Shown piece after piece: positions 12,136 through 18,964 of a stretch of 18,964 nucleotides of DNA. This stretch comes from Heteroscillospira sp050252415 (lineage in GTDB: Bacteria > Bacillota > Clostridia > Oscillospirales > Oscillospiraceae). A model generated the notes under the pieces. It was not told the DNA's origin. It did no database searches and worked only from the letters and a program-made list of their open reading frames with translations. The DNA lies in the NCBI GenBank assembly GCA_050252415.1, contig JBFWKZ010000032.1, forward strand, positions 1 to 18,964. The letters run 5' to 3'. Each line of letters begins with the position of its first letter. The stretch's first letter is position 1. The position numbers were made by a program, and so were the translations under genes.

Positions 12136-14436
12136 TTAATGTTTGGCGCCGGACGCCTGCAGCGGCACGGACAGGCGGTCCTCCAGCCGATAATCGTCCC
12201 CATAGACGCCGATGGTCTTTGGCGTGCCCTGTTCCAGCGTGAAAACGCAGCTCTCATGGCTGACCGCCACCAGGATGCGGCTGTCCTCATAGCGGATTTT
12301 AAACCGGTAGCCGTCCCACTCCGGGTGAATGATCGGCGCAAAGCTGATGCCGTTTTCCTTGAGGCGGAATCCCGCGAAGCCATAGATGATGGCCAGATAG
12401 TTCCCGGCCATATTTGCGGTATGTATCCCGTCTCTGGTATTGTTGTGGAGGTCCATCAGATCGAGCTTGATCGAGTCGCCGAAATATTTGAACGCCTTCT
12501 CCTCCATGCCGAGCCTCGCGGCCATGATGCTGAAAATACACTTGGACAGCGAGGAATCGTGCGTCGTTATCTTTTCATAGTAGTTGAAGGAATTGCGCAT
12601 GACTTCCTCCGTCTGCGCGTCTTCCAGGATGAAATGCGCCATGACCGTATCCGCCTGTTTGCAGATCTGGCGGCGGTACAGATACAGCGGATGATAGCGC
12701 ATGAGCAGCGGGATTTTGTTGTCGCGCGGGATCTCGTGCTCCCACCGCTTTTTTTGCAGGAAGGAATCGTCCTGCGGATTGATGCCGAGCGCCGCGTCAT
12801 AGGGCAGATACATGTGCTCCGCCGCCTCCCGGAATTCTTCGATCTCCCGCTCGGTCAGGGCGATCTTCGAAACCAGCGCCCTGAATTTTTCCGTACCCTT
12901 CAGCATCTCATAAAATTTGACCGCCCAGCGCAGGTGATACTGGGCCAGGACATTGGTATAATAGTTATTGTTGACGATGCAGGTGTATTCGTCCGGGCCC
13001 GTCACGTTGTTAATATGGAACTTACCCTGGTAATAGTTGCCCACGTCGACCCACAGACGCGCGGTCTCAAACAGGATCTCCGCGCCCTTTTCCAGAATAA
13101 AATCCAGATCCTTTGTGGCGAGATAATAGGATATGACGGCGTAGGCGATGTCGCCGTTGATATGGTACTGCGCCGAACCCGCGGGATAATAGCCGGAGCA
13201 CTCCTTGCCCATAATGGTCCGCCAGGGATAGAGCGCGCCCTTGTCATGCCCCATGATTTTGGCGTTTTCGCGCGCGTAGGGCAGCGTCTCATAGCGAAAT
13301 GCGATCAGATTTTTGGAGATGTCGGGATTCGTAACCGTAAAATACGGCTGCACATACATCTCGGAATCCCAAAAATAGTGGCCCTCGTAACCCTCGCCGC
13401 TCAGTCCCTTCGGCGCGATGCTGCAGTATTTGTCCTTGCCGACGGACTGGATCAGCTGATACAGGTTGTACTGAAGCGCGTCGTCGAATTCTTTGCTGCC
13501 GCGGATTTCGGCATAGGCGTTGTGCCAATACGCCGCAAGATATTCCTCCTGCTTCCGGTACAGGTCGGAGATGGGCATGGCGAGCGCCCGCTCAAGCTCT
13601 CTGTGGACCTGCCTTCCGCAGTCGCCGTACCGTCTGGAGTCGCAGAACACCGCATATTTGATCAGCCTGGACTTCTGATTTTGCCGCACAAGGGTTTTAA
13701 ACCGGCAGGTTGCGGTGCTCTGATTGATGGCAAACTCCCCTTCCCAGTCCTCGGGCACGACATTCTTGACACCGCTGCAGACCTCGAGCTTCGACTGCGT
13801 CGCCGTCGATGCGATATAGGAGGCGCCGTCCTTGATTTCACAGCTTATGGGGACGATCCCCTCCACGCGCTCGTCCGCGGTTCGCGGGTCATCCGGATCA
13901 TAATAGTTTTCCACGTTGACGTCGTGGTCCGACTCGATGAGAATCCTGCCGGAAAAATTCAGCGGCTCGATCTCATATTCGATGGTGAACAGGGAGAGCT
14001 GATAAAAGGACGTCATGCGCGTCACCTTAATGTGCAGCTCTTTCCCCTTTGGCGAGCGCCACAGGACGTCCCGCACCGTCGTGCCCTTGTTCATGTCCAG
14101 AGTCAGCCTGCTTTTCAGCAGCGTGCCCGAAAACATGGAAAACGGCTCGCCGTCGACCGTCAGCTTGATCGTCTGCGTATTGGCGATATCCAGCATCACC
14201 TGCTTTTGCCGGACAAGTCCGTAAAGGCCCTCGCCCTGACAGACATAGGCATAATTATAAAACCCGTTGATATACTGGCTGCGAATGTAGCGATAGCCCT
14301 CGGGGTACCCCTCTTCAAAATCGTAGCGGACGCCGATATAACCGTTCGCATTGTGAAAAAGGACCTCGTTGAGCTGAAGATGATAATTGTCGAGCTGCGG
14401 TTCATCCAGCTCGAACAGCCGTTGTTTTTCCGTCAT
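12136..14436 (-). CDS. GH65 disaccharide phosphorylase (trehalose or kojibiose type)
   Basis: A 766-residue cytoplasmic glycoside hydrolase family 65 enzyme. It would cleave an alpha-glucosyl disaccharide with phosphate to beta-glucose 1-phosphate and glucose. An N-terminal beta-sandwich (about 1-270) is followed by the (alpha/alpha)6 catalytic barrel, including GLSGEGYEGHYFWDSEMY and the general acid E483 in NVTGPDEY, and a small C-terminal beta domain. Phosphate-contact segments such as PWRTIMGKECS and PAGSAQYHINGDI are more like trehalose, kojibiose and nigerose phosphorylases than maltose phosphorylase. Substrate is inferred: the upstream trehalose synthesis gene favours trehalose, but trehalose-6-phosphate or kojibiose cannot be excluded. 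ATG at 14436 is preferred (AAGGGTGA just upstream) over an in-frame GTG at 14445. It follows the synthase gene after 184 bases with no visible terminator. Confidence 0.9.
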   Translation of the reverse strand: MTEKQRLFELDEPQLDNYHLQLNEVLFHNANGYIGVRYDFEEGYPEGYRYIRSQYINGFYNYAYVCQGEGLYGLVRQKQVMLDIANTQTIKLTVDGEPFSMFSGTLLKSRLTLDMNKGTTVRDVLWRSPKGKELHIKVTRMTSFYQLSLFTIEYEIEPLNFSGRILIESDHDVNVENYYDPDDPRTADERVEGIVPISCEIKDGASYIASTATQSKLEVCSGVKNVVPEDWEGEFAINQSTATCRFKTLVRQNQKSRLIKYAVFCDSRRYGDCGRQVHRELERALAMPISDLYRKQEEYLAAYWHNAYAEIRGSKEFDDALQYNLYQLIQSVGKDKYCSIAPKGLSGEGYEGHYFWDSEMYVQPYFTVTNPDISKNLIAFRYETLPYARENAKIMGHDKGALYPWRTIMGKECSGYYPAGSAQYHINGDIAYAVISYYLATKDLDFILEKGAEILFETARLWVDVGNYYQGKFHINNVTGPDEYTCIVNNNYYTNVLAQYHLRWAVKFYEMLKGTEKFRALVSKIALTEREIEEFREAAEHMYLPYDAALGINPQDDSFLQKKRWEHEIPRDNKIPLLMRYHPLYLYRRQICKQADTVMAHFILEDAQTEEVMRNSFNYYEKITTHDSSLSKCIFSIMAARLGMEEKAFKYFGDSIKLDLMDLHNNTRDGIHTANMAGNYLAIIYGFAGFRLKENGISFAPIIHPEWDGYRFKIRYEDSRILVAVSHESCVFTLEQGTPKTIGVYGDDYRLEDRLSVPLQASGAKH

Positions 14437-14620
14437 AATTGTCACCCTTACCCCTGAAAAAGATAATCTCTGTTTGCTTGTCTGGAAAAATCAAAAGCGC
14501 CCGCCTTTGCGTCGGATTATGCGCCGGGCCGCGTGACATTGCCTCGTCATCAATCAAGGATGCCCGCGAAAACCCGCCTTGCCGAACGCAAAAGCTGCCG
14601 GGAAATACGGACATTCCGGT

Positions 14621-16831
14621 TTATTCAGACAAGCCCTGGTCGTTAGTTTCCGTATTTGCAAGCCTTTCCAGCAGCATACGCATATGCTTATACGATTCGA
14701 TACGGTAATTGGCGCACGACGCGTCCGAACCGACCTTGATGGAAAAAGCGTCCTGCGGGAGGACGTAGAAAAGGTCTTCATCCGTGAAATCATCGCCCGC
14801 GCCAAGCACAAAGTCATGCCTGCGGTTTTTGATGAGGACCGACGCCGTCTGTCCCTTGTTCACCCTGCCGTCTTTGATCTCCAGAACCTTGTTGCCCTCC
14901 TGAACGACGAGGGGCGTTGAGCGGATCGTAAAGAGCAGCGTCTCTCTCAGCTCGCTCAGCTTCATCCCGATGACGTCGGGATTGCACTGCCTGTAGTGCC
15001 AGGCCAGGGAAAACGCTTTTTCTTCAATCCGCGCGCCGGGCATATGGTCGGTGTAGAGCTCCAGTATGGGGAGGATCTGCTTTTTCCAATCCGTATTCTG
15101 TTCCATTGTCATGACCCAGCGCTTCCGCTCGGGGGATCGGAACCACAGGCCGTGCGATGCGATCAAATACAGATTTTCGATATTCCCCAACCACTCCTCC
15201 AGATTCCGGCTGTCCCGTCCCGAGACGATGCAGACGAGGTTTTTGGGGTCGGACGTAAGCCTGCGAAGCAGCGTTTTGAGCGCCTCATCGGGCTTGGCTT
15301 TTTCCGGAATGGGCTGGAAGCCCACAAGCGTCCCGTCGTAATCGAGCAGCAGTATCCTTTTCTCCGCATGACGATAGGCCTCTTCGACCACATCGCTGTT
15401 TTTCCACGTGAGCCTTTTGGGCACCGAAGCCGTCTGTTCAGTCGTCGCGGAGAGCGCACTGAGGAAACTGTCGGCCCAAAATTCCGCATTGTAGCGCGCA
15501 ATCCGCTGATGCATGATTTTATTTCTGGAGATCTTCTCCTCCCTCGGCATCTCGAGCGCGGTTTTAATGCCGTCGGCAATCGCGGAAAAGTCGTTGGGGT
15601 TCACGATGACCGATTCCACAAGCTGGCTGGCCGCGCCGGCTGTTTCGCTGATGACGACCATCCCCTCATAATCGGTCCTACTGGCAATATACTCCTTCGC
15701 CACCAGATTCATGCCGTCCCGCAAAGGCGTCACCAGCAGAACGTCGGCATGCCGGTAAAAATAGATCAGCTGCTCCTGTGAAAACGAACGGTAGAAAAAC
15801 CAGACCGGCATCCAGTTTAGCGTCCCGAATCTTCCGTTCAGCTCGCTGACATCCTCCTGAATGGTTTTGAGCAGCGTGTCGTAAGTATCGATCTCCGCTC
15901 TGGACGGGGCCAGGATAATATACCATCTCACCTTTCCCCGGAATTCGGGATATTTTGTCAAAAACAGCCTGAACGCCCGAATCCGTTCGGGAATCCCCTT
16001 GGTATAATCCAGCCGGTCGACCGATAATATCATCTGCATATCCGCAAAGTTATCGATCACAATATCGTCTCTTCCGGCGCTCTCAACGTGTTCCGAGGCA
16101 AAAAATTTGTAGTCGATGCCCATCGGAAACGCATCGACGCAGATTTGCCGGCCCTCGTACTGGATATTGTTCAGATTGTCCTCCGTGTAGAGCAGGTTGC
16201 GGGTGCTGCTCAGAAAGTGCCGGACATAGGAATAGGTGTGAAAGCCGATCAGATCGGCGCCCAGGATTCCGCGGAGGATTTCCGTGCGCCAATTCAGCAG
16301 CCTGAAAATTTCGAAGGACGGAAACGGAATGTGCAGGAAAAAGCCGACCAGCGTGTCCGGATAGTTTTCCTTGATCAGATTCGGAAGCAGCATCAGCTGG
16401 TAATCATGCACCCAGACCCTGTCGTTTTCCGATAAAAAAGCTTTGGCCGCCTCAAAAAATTTTACGTTGACCCGGGCATACGCGTCCCACTCCGAGACAT
16501 TGTATTCCACTTTAGACGTAAAATAATGGAAGAGCGGCCAAATGGTTTTATTGCAAAAGCCGTAATAATATTTTTCAATTTCCTGATTGGATAAGAAGAC
16601 CGGGAAGCAGTGGTATTTTTCAACCAATTCTTTTTTTAAGATTTCCTTATCCTCAGGGCCTATTTCTTCATCCGACAGGCCCGGCCATCCGATCCATATG
16701 CTGCCCGCCTGTTTGTGATAGCTTTTTAACCCGGTTGAAAGTCCGCCGATGCTCTCGATAAATTCAAAATGGCCGTTAACTTTTTTCACCGTTACCGGCA
16801 GACGATTTGAAATAATAATGATTTTTTTCAT
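14621..16831 (-). CDS. Bifunctional trehalose-6-phosphate synthase/phosphatase
   Basis: This 736-residue fusion makes trehalose in one polypeptide. The GT20 synthase part (about 1-465) transfers glucose from UDP-glucose to glucose 6-phosphate. It shows SNRLPV, the GGLSTGL loop, WVHDYQLMLLP, the phosphate-contact R273 and K278 in VDRLDYTKG, and PLRDGMNLVAKEY. The C-terminal HAD phosphatase (about 490-725) has D497 and D499 in LLDYDGTL, the motif CIVSGRD, a lysine in RVNKGQ, and GDDFTDEDLF. In many bacteria these are separate otsA and otsB genes. ATG at 16831 is preferred because GGAG lies 7 bases upstream; an in-frame ATG at 16858 would place that site inside the coding region. The promoter, with an overlapping inverted repeat, is at 16869-16916. 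It leads the operon with the GH65 and beta-PGM genes. Confidence 0.93.
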   Translation of the reverse strand: MKKIIIISNRLPVTVKKVNGHFEFIESIGGLSTGLKSYHKQAGSIWIGWPGLSDEEIGPEDKEILKKELVEKYHCFPVFLSNQEIEKYYYGFCNKTIWPLFHYFTSKVEYNVSEWDAYARVNVKFFEAAKAFLSENDRVWVHDYQLMLLPNLIKENYPDTLVGFFLHIPFPSFEIFRLLNWRTEILRGILGADLIGFHTYSYVRHFLSSTRNLLYTEDNLNNIQYEGRQICVDAFPMGIDYKFFASEHVESAGRDDIVIDNFADMQMILSVDRLDYTKGIPERIRAFRLFLTKYPEFRGKVRWYIILAPSRAEIDTYDTLLKTIQEDVSELNGRFGTLNWMPVWFFYRSFSQEQLIYFYRHADVLLVTPLRDGMNLVAKEYIASRTDYEGMVVISETAGAASQLVESVIVNPNDFSAIADGIKTALEMPREEKISRNKIMHQRIARYNAEFWADSFLSALSATTEQTASVPKRLTWKNSDVVEEAYRHAEKRILLLDYDGTLVGFQPIPEKAKPDEALKTLLRRLTSDPKNLVCIVSGRDSRNLEEWLGNIENLYLIASHGLWFRSPERKRWVMTMEQNTDWKKQILPILELYTDHMPGARIEEKAFSLAWHYRQCNPDVIGMKLSELRETLLFTIRSTPLVVQEGNKVLEIKDGRVNKGQTASVLIKNRRHDFVLGAGDDFTDEDLFYVLPQDAFSIKVGSDASCANYRIESYKHMRMLLERLANTETNDQGLSE

Positions 16832-16868
16832 TTTACACTCCTCTCTTTGGTGATCCATTCGTCATAAA

Positions 16869-16906
16869 ATTTCATTTATTTGCTTTCATTATAGCATAAA
16901 TGAAAT
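16869..16906. promoter_or_regulatory. Inverted repeat over the trehalose promoter, candidate operator
   Basis: ATTTCATTTA (16869-16878) and TAAATGAAAT (16897-16906) are perfect 10-bp inverted arms separated by 18 bases. One arm lies in the -35/-10 spacer and the other near the expected transcript start, the place a dimeric repressor would occupy. The regulator is not in the window or not identifiable. Confidence 0.5.
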
Positions 16907-16916
16907 TCTTTTCCAA
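16888..16916 (-). promoter_or_regulatory. Promoter of the trehalose operon
   Basis: Read on the minus strand: TTGGAA (16916-16911), a 17-base spacer, then TATAAT (16893-16888) preceded by TGC, an extended -10. The expected start site is near 16881, some 50 bases before the chosen ATG. Confidence 0.7.
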
Positions 16917-17054
16917 GTCCGCAGCCATAGGCAGTGCCGTTACCCCCGTCCGATGCGGTGATGCCGTGGCGATCGCGCAGGGTATCCATACCATGATAAC
17001 ATGGGCGCGGGACAGACTTTTATCGGATTTTGACCGAATCCGTCTGATGTTTTA

Positions 17055-17083
17055 TTGAAGTGCCTTATTATTTTTGATATAAT
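17055..17083 (+). promoter_or_regulatory. Promoter of the mechanosensitive channel gene
   Basis: TTGAAG (17055-17060), a 17-base spacer and TATAAT (17078-17083), the last preceded by TGA. A second TATAAT occurs a few bases downstream (17090-17095), so the exact start is uncertain. Confidence 0.65.
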
Positions 17084-17144
17084 CCCCCTATAATGAACTT
17101 GAGTTATCGCACATTCGGCTCTCTTACCGCAAGGAGGTATCCCA

Positions 17145-18218
17145 TTGCGTGAGTTTTTGAATCAATCCTATTTCAACAACACCGTGCAGGACTATCTGGT
17201 CTTTTTAGCCATCCTGCTCGGAAGCTCGGCCGTTATCGCCATCCTGAAGCACATCCTGCTCAAACGGCTGGAGGTTCTGGTGAAAAAAACTAAGCAGACC
17301 TATGACGATCTGCTGCTTCACACCGTCGAAAAATACCTGATGCCCATGCTGTATTTCGGCGCGCTGTACTTCAGCACAAAAGCGCTGACGCTATGCGATC
17401 TGCTTCAGAAATCGGTCGACTTTTTAGCCACGCTGATCGCGATCGTCTTAGGCGCAATGCTTGTCTCTTCGCTCCTCATCCTGATCTTTACCAGCTATTG
17501 GAATCGCCGATTTGAGGACAGCGGGAAATACGCGGCAAAATGGATCGCGTCGATTATCAAATTCGTCGTTTGGGTCATCGCGCTGCTGCTGTTTCTCGAC
17601 AATATTCATGTTGAGGTCAATACGCTTGTCGCCAGTCTCGGCATCGGCAGCATCGCGGTGGCCTTTGCCGCGCAGGCCGTCCTGTCCGACCTGCTGAGTT
17701 TTTTTGCCATCATATTCGACAGGCCTTTCGAACTTGGGGATTTTATCATTGTGGGCGATCTCATGGGCACGGTGGAGCACATCGGGATCAAAACCACACG
17801 CCTGCGGAGTCTGAGCGGTGAGCAGCTCATCTTTTCCAATCTGGATCTCACAAGCTCAAGGTTGAAAAACTATAAAACGCTGAAAAAACGCCGGATATTG
17901 TTCACTCTGGGCGTGACCTACGACACGACCCCGGCGCAGTTAAAGGAGATACCCCAAATTATTAAGACGATCATCGGCGAGACAGAGGGGACCGAATTCG
18001 ACCGCGCGCATTTTACCGCTTACGGCGATTTCTCGCTGAATTTTGAAATCGTGTACTATGTCCTGAGCGACGACTACAACACCTACATGGATCTGCAGCA
18101 GGCAATCAACTTAAAAATCAAAGAAGAATTCGACCGGCGCGGCATTCAGTTCGCCTTTCCAACACAGACCCTGTACCTGCACGGCGAGGCTTCCGGCCGG
18201 GCGTCGGCACAGCCCTAA
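17145..18218 (+). CDS. MscS-family mechanosensitive ion channel
   Basis: A 357-residue inner-membrane channel of the small-conductance family, which opens under membrane tension and releases solutes on hypo-osmotic shock. Four or five hydrophobic segments occupy about residues 15-195. The pore helix and following motif are clear from about residue 164: SLGIGSIAVAFAAQAVLSDL, then FFAIIFDRPFELGDFI. The cytoplasmic beta domain and alpha/beta vestibule domain fill about 195-345. The start is TTG at 17145, supported by AAGGAGG (17131-17137) 7 bases upstream and the lack of an in-frame ATG or GTG nearby. It diverges from the trehalose operon across a 313-base spacer, a setting consistent with osmotic adaptation. 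No downstream terminator is obvious. Confidence 0.92.
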   Translation: MREFLNQSYFNNTVQDYLVFLAILLGSSAVIAILKHILLKRLEVLVKKTKQTYDDLLLHTVEKYLMPMLYFGALYFSTKALTLCDLLQKSVDFLATLIAIVLGAMLVSSLLILIFTSYWNRRFEDSGKYAAKWIASIIKFVVWVIALLLFLDNIHVEVNTLVASLGIGSIAVAFAAQAVLSDLLSFFAIIFDRPFELGDFIIVGDLMGTVEHIGIKTTRLRSLSGEQLIFSNLDLTSSRLKNYKTLKKRRILFTLGVTYDTTPAQLKEIPQIIKTIIGETEGTEFDRAHFTAYGDFSLNFEIVYYVLSDDYNTYMDLQQAINLKIKEEFDRRGIQFAFPTQTLYLHGEASGRASAQP

Positions 18219-18273
18219 GCCTCTCATCCGGCCCCGCTTTAACGATCTGGTCATAGGACCCTTTAAGAATGGA

Positions 18274-18459
18274 TTATATTTGCCGCCGCCTCAAATCGTA
18301 TGCGAAATCGTTGCTGTCATGCAGCAGCTCATAATAATTCTGCGCCACGGCGTCGGTTATGCAAAACATGAAAGGACTCCGTATGACAAGCACAAACAGA
18401 CAAATTGCATGCGTAGCAGCCGTGACGGCTCGTATTCGATTCCTGTTTTCTGCCTTCAT
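18274..18459 (-). pseudogene. Remnant after the response regulator, probably a kinase N-terminus
   Basis: An ATG at 18459 overlaps the region just after the natural stop (18463-18461) of the decayed response regulator, the usual position of a partner histidine kinase gene. The frame gives 61 residues: a basic start (MKAENRNRIRAV), a hydrophobic stretch (about 13-25) and YYELLHDSNDFAYDL, then stops at 18274. This fits a truncated kinase N-terminus with one membrane segment, but no kinase motif is present. The identity rests mainly on position. Confidence 0.4.
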
Positions 18460-18460
18460 C

Positions 18461-18915
18461 TCACCCCTCCAAAACATATCCCGCCTTGATTGCCGTCCTG
18501 ATGCAGCCGGCATATTCACCAAGCTTCTCTTTAGCCTTTTTATATGCGTTTCGACGGCACGGTCCTCGCCTTCGTACTCCCAGCACCCGACCAGTAATTG
18601 TTCGCGGCTTATCACCATGTTTTATTTCTCATGAGGCACAGCAGCAGCGCGTATTCCTTCGGCGTCAGTGTCACTATCTTTTTCCCGGCAAATACCTTGT
18701 TTGATGAAAATTTCAGCGTTATGCCTCCAGCCTCCATCTTGCCGCTTGTGCGCATATTTCCTCGGTGACGTTTGATCAGCCCCGCCGTTTTAGCGTACAA
18801 TACCGACTTTGTAAAGGGCTTCGTCACATAATCGTCCGCCCCCAACTTATAACCGAACAACTTGTCGTCCTCATCGGAGAGCGCTGTTTGAAAAATTCTC
18901 AGTTTGATTGCAGGT
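18461..18915 (-). pseudogene. Decayed OmpR-family response regulator
   Basis: The first half of the receiver domain, including its phosphorylated aspartate, is missing. Homology starts near ALSDEDDKLFGYKLGADDYV and continues through TKPF into the winged-helix domain (LTPKEYALLLCLMRNK). A first frameshift near 18615 moves the reading frame to MVISREQLLVGCWEYEGEDR and THIKRLK. A second, near 18525, moves it to KLGEYAGCIRTAIKAGYVLE, which ends at a natural TGA (18463-18461). Each shift is explained by one missing base, the first in a run of A. The upstream break coincides with the hairpin at 18919-18962. This is a non-functional relic. Confidence 0.85.
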
Positions 18916-18918
18916 ATA

Positions 18919-18963
18919 AAAACACGCGGCATCCAGCTTTTTGGCGGAATGCCGCGTGTTTTA
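18919..18963. terminator. Bidirectional terminator at the right edge
   Basis: AAAACACGCGGCAT (18919-18932) pairs perfectly over 14 bp with ATGCCGCGTGTTTT (18949-18962), with A and T tracts on both sides. It lies where the 5' half of the response regulator should be, so it probably belongs to a gene beyond the window. Confidence 0.8.
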
Positions 18964-18964
18964 T

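Noticed and set aside
11683..14457. A 924-residue plus-strand open frame
   Set aside because: It runs antisense through the GH65 and beta-PGM genes, which have full motif support. Its composition is that of a GC-skewed shadow frame with no recognisable domain.
14629..14640. ACAAGCCCTGG resembling the end of the MITE
   Set aside because: The match is about ten bases, lies in the C-terminal codons of the synthase gene, and has no partner end or TA duplication.
14996..15781. A 261-residue plus-strand open frame
   Set aside because: It is antisense to the trehalose-6-phosphate synthase/phosphatase, with no domain features or initiation signals.
18525..18616. Frameshifts as pure sequencing error
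   Set aside because: One lies in an A run and could be an error. The missing receiver half and kinase stub still show real decay, so the pseudogene call was kept.

Overview
The window looks like draft sequence from a Gram-positive, low-to-mid GC Firmicute, most probably a member of the Clostridia. Strong purine-rich ribosome binding sites, sigma-A type promoters (often with an extended -10), an S-layer homology (SLH) surface protein and OmpR-type two-component remnants all fit. A run of exactly 100 Ns (10458-10557) marks a scaffold gap. No rRNA, tRNA, CRISPR array, phage gene or transposase gene is visible.

Layout. 1-425: the 3' end of an unrecognised gene, a terminator that is also the first hairpin of a three-hairpin intergenic repeat (copy A), then a good promoter. 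426-1202: a zinc-dependent phospholipase C-like protein. 1490-3970: a large MalT/LAL-type LuxR regulator, ended by a strong terminator. 4052-9418: a small DUF2442 protein and a 1571-residue secreted SLH protein with GLUG repeats, bracketed by two same-orientation copies of a ~160-bp MITE-like element. 9424-9720: copy B of the three-hairpin repeat, two more hairpins and a promoter. 9720-10229: an unrecognised membrane-anchored protein. 10323-10828: a tandem array of 152-bp, hairpin-rich units interrupted by the gap. 10878-11397: a small two-helix membrane protein overlapping a UPF0145/YbjQ protein.

11476-16831, minus strand: a trehalose operon in the order fused trehalose-6-phosphate synthase/phosphatase, GH65 disaccharide phosphorylase, beta-phosphoglucomutase. 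It has an extended -10 promoter overlapped by a 10-bp inverted repeat. 17145-18218, diverging from it: an MscS-type mechanosensitive channel with a TTG start. The pair can be read as an osmotic-adaptation locus: trehalose is made and phosphorolysed by one arm, and solutes are released on osmotic downshock by the other. 18274-18915, minus strand: a decayed response-regulator/kinase pair, 5'-truncated and frameshifted, next to a terminator hairpin at the window edge.

No wholly new protein system is evident. The least explained material is non-coding: the two three-hairpin repeats with conserved linkers and changed stems, the MITE-bracketed surface-protein cassette, and the 152-bp structured array that broke the assembly.
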